Counted from the stretch's first letter, positions 1 to 5,968 are shown. The stretch: DNA of 7,773 nucleotides from Candidatus Curtissbacteria bacterium (GCA_016195765.1 JACPYZ010000077.1:1-7773); one strand, 5' to 3'. Numbers and translations: made by a program. The notes: generated from the sequence alone by a model not told the origin.

Positions 1-39
1 ACATTTGGTGCGGGGCGTTCCATCGGAGCCGTATTTTAA
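1..39 (+). CDS. Possible 3' end of a gene entering from the left edge
   Basis: Frame 1 on the plus strand reads TFGAGRSIGAVF and stops at a TAA at 37-39. Thirteen codons are too few to name a family. The idea that it is real rests on context: it would end 18 bases before the stop of the opposing gene at 58, and other gene pairs here meet tail to tail with similarly small gaps. It could equally be a chance open stretch. Confidence 0.3.
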   Translation, partial: TFGAGRSIGAVF

Positions 40-57
40 GACTTTTAAAGGTTCCGG

Positions 58-567
58 TCAAAGATTTTGTCTTGCCAGTTTCATGGCGACGATTGGTCCA
101 ATTAACCTTGTTCTGTAAAGAAAAATAACGTCACTAGCATTGTGAGTGTCCACACTACTGACAGAATCAAGCGCTCTTGCCGCATTGTTGACTGCATCCA
201 AATAAGCTGGTGTCTCGCGACCCACCTTTGATGCTTCAAATGCTGCCAGTTCCTGGGCATAAGAAAGTGATGCTTCGGCCAGGTCACTTCTTGTTACGGC
301 AGGCATATATCTTCTTGATTGAAAGTCTTGGGCAGTTGTCAAACCCGCAAGCATGATTACAATTAAATCTTGATCAACTTTGTCTGGTTTTTGATCCTCG
401 GTCATCCGGCAATATTTGCGGAATTTTCCAACTTCTCCAGCTGCATTTTTCTTTTTTTCGTTCCAGGCCATTCCAAAATTTCCTTCTGGTTGTCTGGGTT
501 GTTGACGCTTTGGTTCCTGGGGTTCGATGAATTTTCTGATGGGCCAGATTTCTTTTATATGAGGCAT
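58..567 (-). CDS. Hypothetical protein, 169 aa, mostly helical
   Basis: I do not recognise the family. The N-terminal 30 residues are basic and rich in Pro and Gln (EPQEPKRQQPRQPEG) and look disordered. A Lys-rich stretch follows at about 36-50. From about residue 65 the chain becomes helix-forming, with an Ala/Glu-rich segment around 95-135 (DLAEASLSYAQELAAFEASK). There is no signal peptide or convincing membrane helix. The ATG at 567 is supported by a promoter whose -10 (TACAAT) ends 11 bases upstream and whose -35 is TTGCAT with a 17-base spacer. No ribosome binding site is visible. The stop is TGA, the only TGA stop among the complete genes here, and the frame stays open beyond it to the window edge. 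It is transcribed divergently from the metalloprotease gene at 662. Confidence 0.7.
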   Translation of the reverse strand: MPHIKEIWPIRKFIEPQEPKRQQPRQPEGNFGMAWNEKKKNAAGEVGKFRKYCRMTEDQKPDKVDQDLIVIMLAGLTTAQDFQSRRYMPAVTRSDLAEASLSYAQELAAFEASKVGRETPAYLDAVNNAARALDSVSSVDTHNASDVIFLYRTRLIGPIVAMKLARQNL

Positions 568-578
568 TTGTTCGTTGA

Positions 579-607
579 ATTGTAGGGTCGCTAAAGCTAA
601 AATGCAA
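579..607 (-). promoter_or_regulatory. Promoter of the 169-aa gene (TTGCAT-N17-TACAAT)
   Basis: On the minus strand the -35 hexamer TTGCAT (607-602) and the -10 hexamer TACAAT (584-579) are exactly 17 bases apart. The expected transcription start lies about 7 bases past the -10, leaving only a few untranslated bases before the ATG at 567. The same TTGC-type -35 recurs at other genes in this window. Confidence 0.6.
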
Positions 608-624
608 AGGCGGATGTAGGACTC

Positions 625-652
625 TGGATCCTAGATGTTAGATATCTATAAT
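625..652 (+). promoter_or_regulatory. Promoter of the SprT-like gene, perfect TATAAT
   Basis: TATAAT at 647-652 ends 9 bases before the ATG at 662, predicting a start of transcription within about three bases of the start codon. The best -35 is a weak TGGATC at 625-630 with a 16-base spacer. The -10 is embedded in a short tandem repeat. Confidence 0.5.
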
Positions 653-685
653 CCATAATCTATGATCCAAAATCTAATGAGAGAT
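644..685 (+). repeat. Imperfect 14-bp tandem repeat over the promoter and start codon
   Basis: Two 14-bp units, ATCTATAATCCATA (644-657) and ATCTATGATCCAAA (658-671), differ at three positions. A third, decayed unit begins ATCTAATGA at 672. The first unit supplies the TATAAT -10. The second supplies the ATG at 662, and the third contains the alternative in-frame ATG at 677. It is too short to be a mobile element. Confidence 0.5.
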
Positions 686-1168
686 CACTCTTGGCTTCAA
701 TCAAAACTAGAAGAACTGCTTAAAACTTATTTTGCAGATGTGCCCATTACAAATCCAATCGAGATTAAGTGGGGCAGGGAAGCTAAATTTCGGTTTGGCA
801 GCATAAAACTAGAAGGTGGTCGTAGAATACTCAAACTGCGAGCTTTCGGCGGGCTATTTACCCGCAAGATTGAAATGCAGGAAAGCAGCGACAAAAAACT
901 TCCTAAAAAGAGCATTATTACGATCACTTCTATGTTTAAAAACGAAGATGTGCCCGTTGATGTTGTTTGCTATACCATTTGCCATGAACTTACACATTAT
1001 GCCCATGGTTTTTCTTCGACCAACAAGCGTATGTTCAAGCATCCGCATCATGGTGGGGTAGTAAACGCCGAAATCCAAAAACGGGGTGGCACAAATTTTG
1101 TAAAAGCTTACCAACTATGGCTAAAAGAATACCGAAGGCAGATTTTGGCTGGTAGAAGAAGAATTTAA
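662..1168 (+). CDS. SprT-like zinc metalloprotease, 168 aa
   Basis: This is a probable zinc-dependent metallopeptidase of the gluzincin type. The HExxH motif is HELTH at residues 108-112, in the helix-like context VVCYTICHELTHYAHG: H108 and H112 would bind zinc and E109 would activate water. Further histidines follow at 115, 127, 129 and 130 (FKHPHHGG), one of which could be the third ligand. The C-terminus is basic (GRRRI). No signal peptide is present, so it should be cytoplasmic. The layout resembles SprT/YgjP-like domains, small HExxH proteins that include DNA-protein crosslink proteases, but the classical C-terminal Cys4 zinc ribbon of SprT is absent. The substrate is unknown. The ATG at 662 is favoured over the in-frame ATG at 677 because the TATAAT ends 9 bases before it. 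The TAA stop overlaps the opposing methyltransferase stop by four bases. Confidence 0.8.
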   Translation: MIQNLMRDHSWLQSKLEELLKTYFADVPITNPIEIKWGREAKFRFGSIKLEGGRRILKLRAFGGLFTRKIEMQESSDKKLPKKSIITITSMFKNEDVPVDVVCYTICHELTHYAHGFSSTNKRMFKHPHHGGVVNAEIQKRGGTNFVKAYQLWLKEYRRQILAGRRRI

Positions 1169-1557
1169 AGCTTCGGGCCTATTGTGAGTACGCCGTCTTC
1201 TGATCCTTCGTGCCAAAGCGCGTGTCTTGCTAGTCCTTGTTCTGTTGCTGGTGTATAGGTAAATGGTGTGCCTTGTGTCTCCAACGCTTCAAGTATTTGT
1301 CCCAAACCTTCGGTTGTGTGATTGAGTTCTACTTGAATAATCCCATTTGTGTTTGCCAATCTATATAGCCTATTTAAAACAGCGAAACAAAAAGCGGGTG
1401 AGTACTGCCGGTCATAAAATCCGCCGACAGCAACGGCAATATCAAAGCCTCCAGGCAGGTAATCTCGTATGTTTAAATAATTATCATTAATGTAATCTAC
1501 GCCAAAAATGGCAAATAAATCTTCGCTGCGCAGTTCTTGTTTGGTCTTGTATATCAA
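1165..1557 (-). CDS. C-terminal part of a frameshifted SAM-dependent methyltransferase
   Basis: This frame encodes the second half of the Rossmann-type methyltransferase that begins at 1864. It contains the beta-4-like segment GGFDIAVAVGG near residue 37, a helix, then a strand-like NGIIQVELN, in the order expected after motif I. The only start in this frame upstream of the homologous part is a TTG at 1557, preceded by no ribosome binding site and by a TAG at 1563-1561. It therefore probably has no start of its own. Translation joins the upstream frame if one base is removed from the AAA run in CCAAACAAG near 1545-1548, giving a protein of about 232 residues. The shift could be a real mutation, a sequencing or assembly error, or less likely recoding. 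Confidence 0.55.
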   Translation of the reverse strand: MIYKTKQELRSEDLFAIFGVDYINDNYLNIRDYLPGGFDIAVAVGGFYDRQYSPAFCFAVLNRLYRLANTNGIIQVELNHTTEGLGQILEALETQGTPFTYTPATEQGLARHALWHEGSEDGVLTIGPKL

Positions 1558-1864
1558 AGCCTACGAGATTTGCTTTGGGAAAGTACTCTCTTAGATCGCA
1601 AAGAACATAGCCCGCTCCGCAACCTAGGTCGACAATTGTCAGATTAGGCTGCGGTTGATCGAGGCCGTATTGCACAAAATCTAGTGCACCATTATGAGTC
1701 AGAATTTGGTGGTAATCTGCGAGTTCTCTGCCTAAGAAAGAACCCGCCTGTACAAAGTAGTTTTCTCTCAAGCTGGCGAATTCAGGGAGCTTCATATGGT
1801 CTACATACTTACGCTCGCGAACTAGAGCTCGTCGAAGATCGGAGTAGACATTTCTATCGTTCAT
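1487..1864 (-). CDS. N-terminal part of a frameshifted SAM-dependent methyltransferase
   Basis: The segment VDLGCGAGY (residues 78-86) is motif I of class I S-adenosylmethionine-dependent methyltransferases, the glycine-rich loop that binds SAM. The acidic residue that contacts the ribose fits D104 in NLVGFDI, the end of beta-2. An N-terminal helical cap of about 70 residues precedes it. After about residue 108 the frame turns into an Arg-rich sequence unlike a methyltransferase and stops at 1489-1487, while the continuation lies in the +1 frame (1557-1165). The methyl acceptor cannot be predicted. The ATG at 1864 is supported by a TATAAT whose end lies 8 bases upstream. The gene is divergent from the membrane protein gene at 1976. 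Confidence 0.7.
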   Translation of the reverse strand: MNDRNVYSDLRRALVRERKYVDHMKLPEFASLRENYFVQAGSFLGRELADYHQILTHNGALDFVQYGLDQPQPNLTIVDLGCGAGYVLCDLREYFPKANLVGFDIQDQTRTAQRRFICHFWRRLH

Positions 1865-1872
1865 AGAGCGGG

Positions 1873-1900
1873 ATTATACTCTAGCTGCGACCCAGACAAA
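1873..1900 (-). promoter_or_regulatory. Promoter of the methyltransferase gene, perfect TATAAT
   Basis: On the minus strand TATAAT occupies 1878-1873 and ends 8 bases before the ATG at 1864, which predicts a leaderless mRNA. The -35 is ambiguous: TTTGTC (1900-1895) has a 16-base spacer and TTGTCT (1899-1894) a 15-base spacer. Confidence 0.5.
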
Positions 1901-1939
1901 AATTTAGCTGATTGTCTTATACGTTTGGAATGATTTTAT

Positions 1940-1968
1940 TTGCAATTATTTTTATCTTATAGTATATT
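1940..1968 (+). promoter_or_regulatory. Promoter of the membrane protein gene (TTGCAA-N17-TATATT)
   Basis: The -35 TTGCAA (1940-1945) and the -10 TATATT (1963-1968) are 17 bases apart. The -10 ends 7 bases before the ATG at 1976, so transcription should begin at or next to the start codon. The 14 bases at 1953-1966 (TATCTTATAGTATA) are identical to those in the promoter at 4628-4641. Confidence 0.65.
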
Positions 1969-1975
1969 GCACCCC

Positions 1976-2986
1976 ATGAGCGACAGACGTCAATACAGAT
2001 TTGGTGGCGAGGACGAGGTACCACAAGATAGTCCTCCGGAAATCGTAACGTCATTGGTGCCAAGTGTGACTGAACCTACAGATCTAGTTGCTGCGACTCC
2101 TCTTCAGGGTGCACCGGTTAGGGTTAGGGTGGAACCGCAAAAAGTTTCTCGTAGGGTTTTTTCCAGAAGGGTTGCGGCCTGGGTCGGTGGCGGGTTGGCT
2201 GTTGTTGGACTTGGGGCTTTGGCAATTGAAATAGGCAGGGAAGGCGCGCGCGAAGTGCAAATAGGAGAGCAGCTGGTGCAAGGGAGTCCCAGGCTCGAGG
2301 TTGACCATCTTTTATGGGGTGGCAGTCAGATGCGTGCAAGCGATTTAGAGGATGCTTCTGCAATTTTTGCACAAGAAAAACATATAGACAATTTTGCTTT
2401 GAGAAGATGGTACAGATACGACCCCAAATTCCATACTGAGCTGGATATTTTAAAAGAGCTAAAAGGCAAAGATTTTCGTGCGAGGGACGTTATTGTTGTC
2501 GATAAAGAAGTGGATCCTTCAGAAAACACTAGGGCACACGGAGATTATCTTCCGGGTGAAGTACCGGTACAGAGAACAATTCACATGATTATTCCCAGAG
2601 GAGAGTACAAAACGAACATCTTGCCTTATTTAATTGATTACCCGAACCGTGGTGCGGGTGTGGTAACACTTGTCGATTTTCAGCAAAGAGTAACCGGAAT
2701 CAGGTTTGAATCAGCAGCTTATGTTTTCGGCCAAGATGCGCTTGCTCTTGGTTCAAGAGATCTTTTGGTCTTGTCTATTACTTTGGCGCCTACTGAGAAT
2801 CCTGATTCTTTCAAAGATGGAGGCCTGGTTTATCTTGGAAGATATAAAAGTGCTTTTGAGGGTGAATATGAATTTACAAAGGGGCAAGGTTTGGTTTTAG
2901 GTGTGGGTCCAACGCCGTTTTTAGAGCCATTTGTTTTCCCAAAACCGTTAAACGCAATACCTGCTAAGAATACCCTCGTTTTTTAA
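1976..2986 (+). CDS. Single-pass membrane protein with Tat-like signal, 336 aa
   Basis: I do not recognise the family. The first 55 residues are hydrophilic and rich in Pro, Glu and Thr and look disordered. A basic segment (SRRVFSRR, residues 58-65) precedes one hydrophobic stretch of about 19 residues (AAWVGGGLAVVGLGALAIE, 67-85). The remaining 250 residues have no further membrane segment and alternate strand-like and polar regions. This suggests an anchored protein with an extracytoplasmic domain. SRRVFS fits the start of the twin-arginine consensus (S/T-R-R-x-F-L-K), but it lies unusually far from the N-terminus, so an ordinary signal anchor is equally possible. There is one Trp-Tyr-rich patch (RRWYRYDPKFH) and no Cys in the exported part. 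The frame is open upstream to a TTG at 1940, but that codon is the promoter -35, so the ATG at 1976 is the start. It ends 11 bases from the opposing kinase gene. Confidence 0.75.
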   Translation: MSDRRQYRFGGEDEVPQDSPPEIVTSLVPSVTEPTDLVAATPLQGAPVRVRVEPQKVSRRVFSRRVAAWVGGGLAVVGLGALAIEIGREGAREVQIGEQLVQGSPRLEVDHLLWGGSQMRASDLEDASAIFAQEKHIDNFALRRWYRYDPKFHTELDILKELKGKDFRARDVIVVDKEVDPSENTRAHGDYLPGEVPVQRTIHMIIPRGEYKTNILPYLIDYPNRGAGVVTLVDFQQRVTGIRFESAAYVFGQDALALGSRDLLVLSITLAPTENPDSFKDGGLVYLGRYKSAFEGEYEFTKGQGLVLGVGPTPFLEPFVFPKPLNAIPAKNTLVF

Positions 2987-2997
2987 AATTCCAATAT

Positions 2998-4176
2998 TTA
3001 ATTTTGAAGTGGTAGTTCGACAGTAAAGGTCGATCCATGGCCTTCGCGGCTTTTGACAGAAATTTGCCCTTTGTGGGCGCGAACTATTTGGTTTGTAATA
3101 AAAAGCCCCACGCCTAAACCTTCGTAATGGGGACCGTCTACAGCTCTTTGAAACAACTCAAAAATTTTGTCTCGGCGATTTTTGGGAATACCGATTCCAT
3201 GATCTGTGATTTCGATTCTGGCACTGCTGCGGTGCTTTTTAACTTTAACTTCTATAGTTTTCCCCGCACCATATTTAATGGCATTACTAAGCAGATTAGT
3301 TACAACTTGTTCGATGCGTAAAGTGTCGAATCTGCCCCGAATGTTTTTGTCCGATTCCAACTTAATGTGACTTTTGGCCTTAGCGGCCGTTTCTGTCATG
3401 GTCCGCACGACTTCTTTGGCAATTGCAGCCAAATCGGCCTTTTCGAGTTCCAGATTTATTTTCTTGGAACCTACGAAGGAAACATGCAAAATATCATTAA
3501 TCATGCGCGCCAGGCGTTCACTTTGCTGTTCCGCGCCTTCTAACATATCCATCAATTTTTTGACAGAAAAGTTAGCCAAAGAAACGCTTTTAACATTATG
3601 TAGAATCATTTGCAGTTTAAGAATTGTGGCGGTGAGTGGGGTTTTTAGTTCGTGTGAAGCGATAGATAAAAACTCGTCACGGGCTTTTATTTCTTGTTTT
3701 AGAGAATCATTTTTATTCTCCAAATTTTTAATTGTTCGTACATAGTTTGTTTCTAGTCTATTGAATTGCGATACCAGTTCTGCACGTTTGGCAGCGGCGA
3801 TTATTAAAGAAACAAGAATGCTTATCAGCACATAGGTGCCGATTACGCTAATGGTGGGGATATCGATTGTGGCTGGGGGAGAAAATAAGACATACAGAAA
3901 GGTTGCTCCAATTGCATTTGTTGCTAAGCTTGGACCAAAACCTCCGACCCACGCACTGAGAGCTACTGCTAAAAACAGCAACAAACAGACAATTGTTATA
4001 TGAGTCGGGTTGTGATTAACGCTTTCAATAATAGCCGGGACAATTGCCAAAAATACAGCTGTTCCGTAACGAAACCCCAGGCTATTTAGAGAATTTTTAG
4101 GAAAGTAGATTTGCGATTTCACAAAATCTAACACTTGAACAGCAGCACTGGCGGAACCATTTTGGTTTGTTCTCAT
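2998..4176 (-). CDS. Membrane sensor histidine kinase with DUF4118-like input, 392 aa
   Basis: This is a signal-transducing histidine kinase that would autophosphorylate on H175 and pass the phosphate to a response regulator. Residues 36-129 hold about four membrane segments. The loop AWVGGFGPSLATN (75-87) and a following FSPP resemble the DUF4118 module of KdpD-type kinases. A charged, coiled-coil-like linker spans about 130-165. The dimerisation and phosphoacceptor H-box is SHELKTPLT (174-182). The ATP-binding domain has its N-box at 290-301 (N294, N298), G1 box DHGIGIP (325-331), F-box IFELF (338-342) and G2 box GLGVGLFI (353-360), all well conserved, so the kinase should be active. No response regulator gene is in the window, so it is an orphan here. 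The frame opens at a TTG at 4206, but the promoter -10 at 4197-4192 lies between that TTG and the ATG at 4176, so 4176 is the likely start. Confidence 0.9.
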   Translation of the reverse strand: MRTNQNGSASAAVQVLDFVKSQIYFPKNSLNSLGFRYGTAVFLAIVPAIIESVNHNPTHITIVCLLLFLAVALSAWVGGFGPSLATNAIGATFLYVLFSPPATIDIPTISVIGTYVLISILVSLIIAAAKRAELVSQFNRLETNYVRTIKNLENKNDSLKQEIKARDEFLSIASHELKTPLTATILKLQMILHNVKSVSLANFSVKKLMDMLEGAEQQSERLARMINDILHVSFVGSKKINLELEKADLAAIAKEVVRTMTETAAKAKSHIKLESDKNIRGRFDTLRIEQVVTNLLSNAIKYGAGKTIEVKVKKHRSSARIEITDHGIGIPKNRRDKIFELFQRAVDGPHYEGLGVGLFITNQIVRAHKGQISVKSREGHGSTFTVELPLQN

Positions 4177-4191
4177 GCGTTTTGCAAGGAC

Positions 4192-4220
4192 AGTATATAC
4201 ATGCAATAGGGTCGTCGCAA
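4192..4220 (-). promoter_or_regulatory. Promoter of the histidine kinase gene (TTGCGA-N17-TATACT)
   Basis: On the minus strand TTGCGA (4220-4215) and TATACT (4197-4192) are 17 bases apart. The -10 ends 15 bases before the ATG at 4176, giving a leader of roughly 8 bases with no Shine-Dalgarno sequence. The promoter lies between the kinase and the upstream gene of the same strand, so the kinase can be transcribed independently. Confidence 0.6.
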
Positions 4221-4254
4221 CTATGTTGTTTCGATCCTAATAGAGCTTTGGTTT

Positions 4255-4560
4255 CTATGGTCTAGGAGGTTGGTTATCAAGTGGAGGGCGGGCAACTCCG
4301 CGTCTTTTGCCGTTTCTTGGAGGGTTTGTAGAAGGCCAGCCAGGAGAACTATCAATGCTTGTGGCACCAGCTTGCTTTAGGGCGAATTTTCTGGCGGCTT
4401 CGACCATATCTGCAATTCTAGTTGAAGCTCGAGTGTCACCAGCAGTTTCTGGCGCTAGTGCAGATTTTCCGCTTGCTTCCATCGTTGCTGGAACTGCAAC
4501 TGACAGCTCGGTACCACCTTTTAGAGCGGAGTCGTTAGCATCGGGTCTTTCTATAGTCAT
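4255..4560 (-). CDS. Small, mostly disordered hypothetical protein, 101 aa
   Basis: I do not recognise this protein. It is rich in Ala, Pro, Thr and Ser. The only clear secondary structure is one amphipathic helix (RIADMVEAARKFALKQAG, about 48-65). The tail is basic and Pro-rich (PRNGKRRGVARPP). No signal peptide or membrane segment is seen. The opposite strand has an overlapping open frame of similar length, so coding on this strand is supported mainly by the promoter: TTGCAT-N17-TAGAAT ending 9 bases before the ATG at 4560. It ends with TAG 35 bases before the kinase promoter. The basic tail would suit nucleic acid or ribosome binding, but that is a guess. Confidence 0.55.
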   Translation of the reverse strand: MTIERPDANDSALKGGTELSVAVPATMEASGKSALAPETAGDTRASTRIADMVEAARKFALKQAGATSIDSSPGWPSTNPPRNGKRRGVARPPLDNQPPRP

Positions 4561-4569
4561 TTCGAGTGC

Positions 4570-4598
4570 ATTCTAGATAATTGTTTTGCAGAATGCAA
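4570..4598 (-). promoter_or_regulatory. Promoter of the 101-aa gene (TTGCAT-N17-TAGAAT)
   Basis: On the minus strand TTGCAT (4598-4593) and TAGAAT (4575-4570) are 17 bases apart, and the -10 ends 9 bases before the ATG at 4560. It stands back to back with the plus-strand promoter at 4615-4643, with 16 bases between the two -35 elements. Confidence 0.6.
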
Positions 4599-4614
4599 AT
4601 TGTCCTAATGCAAC

Positions 4615-4643
4615 TGGCAATAAATACTATCTTATAGTATAAT
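4615..4643 (+). promoter_or_regulatory. Promoter of the RNB-like gene (TGGCAA-N17-TATAAT)
   Basis: TGGCAA (4615-4620) and a perfect TATAAT (4638-4643) are 17 bases apart. The -10 ends 6 bases before the ATG at 4650, so the mRNA should start at the start codon. The spacer contains the inverted repeat ACTAT-CTT-ATAGT (4626-4638), a candidate operator. It also contains the 14-base block shared with the promoter at 1940-1968. Confidence 0.65.
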
Positions 4644-4649
4644 AATCGA

Positions 4650-5948
4650 ATGGAAAGAATACTGGCTCAAGCCGGAGATAGCTCCGCTGGTGCATCTGGT
4701 ACTAGACCCCCGAGAGAAATTTCAGAAACCGAAAAGTTTATTGGCGAGCGTGTTATTCGCCTTCAAAAGGAACCAAATATGCCAAGAGAGCCTCGTGATG
4801 GTATAGGTATGGTTGGTGAGAAAGCTCGCAGATGCAATACTGTTTTCTCTATAGAAAATATGCCTCTCGGTGGCTTAAGACTCTCTTTAAGCGTAATGGA
4901 TGCTCCTTCAGGAGATTTTGATTCTTTTCAGGCTGGTGTTGCCCAAAATGCAATCACAGTGGACCTTGAACTTGATGGCCATTTAACCCAAACGGATTTT
5001 CGCTTCAGCTTCACAAGAGTAACTCCAGACGCAATACTTCAAGAATCAGACGCCATGGCGACACTTTTGGATCCAAACGACCCAAATAATGAGATTATGA
5101 CTCGCTGGTCACGAGTTGCTGCACAGCTTCAAGAGGAAAGAGCTAGAAATGCTGTTCCACAGGCAATACTAGATCTGGTGACCGCTCGTGAACAGGTCTA
5201 TACCAGCCCTAGAATGCCTGTTGAAGTGACTAGGGTTCGTGATGAAGTTTTGAACTATGTCCGGGTTGCAGTTTCTGAATATTTTGCAGAAAATTCTATA
5301 CCGGCTTTGTACCTAAGGCAACCGTTACCAGAAAACATTGTTTCGTCGGGTGTATTAGGAGCAGCAGTTAGGGGTCTTTCACAAGAACCGACGCCAGAAG
5401 AATTATTTACATTATCTAATTTAGTAAAACGCAATCTTACTGAGGCTCGTTTTATTGATACAGAGCCTGGTCCTTATGCTTCTTGCGATAGTGATGCGTA
5501 TTTGTCACTCTTTAGACCTGTAAACGTTGTTGATTATATTAATCTTTCAATTTTGCACGCTAAGTTAAGTGGAGACTCAGATCCTTACACGCCAGAAGAA
5601 CTAAGAGAATTTGCCAGTCGTTGGAATCGTTCTTTTGGTACGAGATTGCCTGCGTCTATTATTGGCTCCCTTAAGCCAAAAGAAGAGGTCGTTGGGGAAC
5701 AGGCAAATTTAGGGAACTATAAAAGGGCTTTGACCTCTTACCTGCAAGATAGACGTTTGGGAGGTCTTAGCATGAGGGATCTGCGAAGAAGCCGATTGGA
5801 TCCAGACTTTAGAGCGGAAATGTGGATCACTGTAAATGGTGAAGAGGTTCGCATAAATGCTGCTGGTCCGACTATTGAAAGTGCAAGACTCGAAACTTAT
5901 AGAAGGATGCTTCAAGAGCTTCAAGCGAGAGAACAATCTTCCAGATAA
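4650..5948 (+). CDS. RNase II/R (RNB)-like protein, probably inactive, with dsRBD-like C-terminus, 432 aa
   Basis: The middle of this protein follows the order of the RNB 3'-5' exoribonuclease domain. GGLRLSLSVMDAPSG (74-88) sits where RNases II/R have their VHIADVS strand. AITVDLELDGHL and the following FSFTRVTPDAIL (101-130) match the strand pair before the helix of that domain. SEYFAENSIPALYLRQPLP (209-227) matches the conserved segment before the last third. YLSLFRPVNVVDYINLSI (284-301) takes the place of the TSPIRRYxDL signature. The acidic cluster that binds Mg2+ (DxxDxDD) is replaced by KARRCNTVF, and the RRY arginines by VNV, so nuclease activity is unlikely. Residues about 355-424 resemble a double-stranded RNA-binding domain: NYKRALTSYLQ, then AEMWITVNGEEV, then a helix SARLETYRRMLQEL. 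An RNA-binding role is inferred, with moderate confidence. The ATG is fixed by its promoter. The next gene starts 35 bases downstream. Confidence 0.6.
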   Translation: MERILAQAGDSSAGASGTRPPREISETEKFIGERVIRLQKEPNMPREPRDGIGMVGEKARRCNTVFSIENMPLGGLRLSLSVMDAPSGDFDSFQAGVAQNAITVDLELDGHLTQTDFRFSFTRVTPDAILQESDAMATLLDPNDPNNEIMTRWSRVAAQLQEERARNAVPQAILDLVTAREQVYTSPRMPVEVTRVRDEVLNYVRVAVSEYFAENSIPALYLRQPLPENIVSSGVLGAAVRGLSQEPTPEELFTLSNLVKRNLTEARFIDTEPGPYASCDSDAYLSLFRPVNVVDYINLSILHAKLSGDSDPYTPEELREFASRWNRSFGTRLPASIIGSLKPKEEVVGEQANLGNYKRALTSYLQDRRLGGLSMRDLRRSRLDPDFRAEMWITVNGEEVRINAAGPTIESARLETYRRMLQELQAREQSSR

Positions 5949-5968
5949 CTAAAATTTCACTTAAAGTT

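Noticed and set aside
1153..1176. GAAG...CTTC around TTTAAA at the convergent stops as a bidirectional terminator
   Set aside because: The stem is only four base pairs with no T-run, which is too weak to call.
1487..1557. Programmed frameshift in the methyltransferase gene
   Set aside because: No recognised slippery heptamer, stimulatory stop or upstream Shine-Dalgarno is visible. An indel in an A-run explains it more simply.
2116..2130. Two TTAGGG units resembling telomere repeats
   Set aside because: They are two Val-Arg codon repeats inside the coding sequence of the membrane protein, and two copies are no array.
2979..2984. T6 run at the end of the membrane protein gene as an intrinsic terminator
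   Set aside because: No GC-rich stem precedes it, and it lies within the last codons.
3374..3745. Plus-strand open frame of 123 codons inside the histidine kinase gene
   Set aside because: It is a shadow of the conserved kinase frame, which contains all catalytic boxes.
4307..4576. Plus-strand open frame of 89 codons opposite the 101-aa gene
   Set aside because: It has no promoter at the usual distance and covers the minus-strand gene's promoter -10. The minus-strand gene has a clear promoter.
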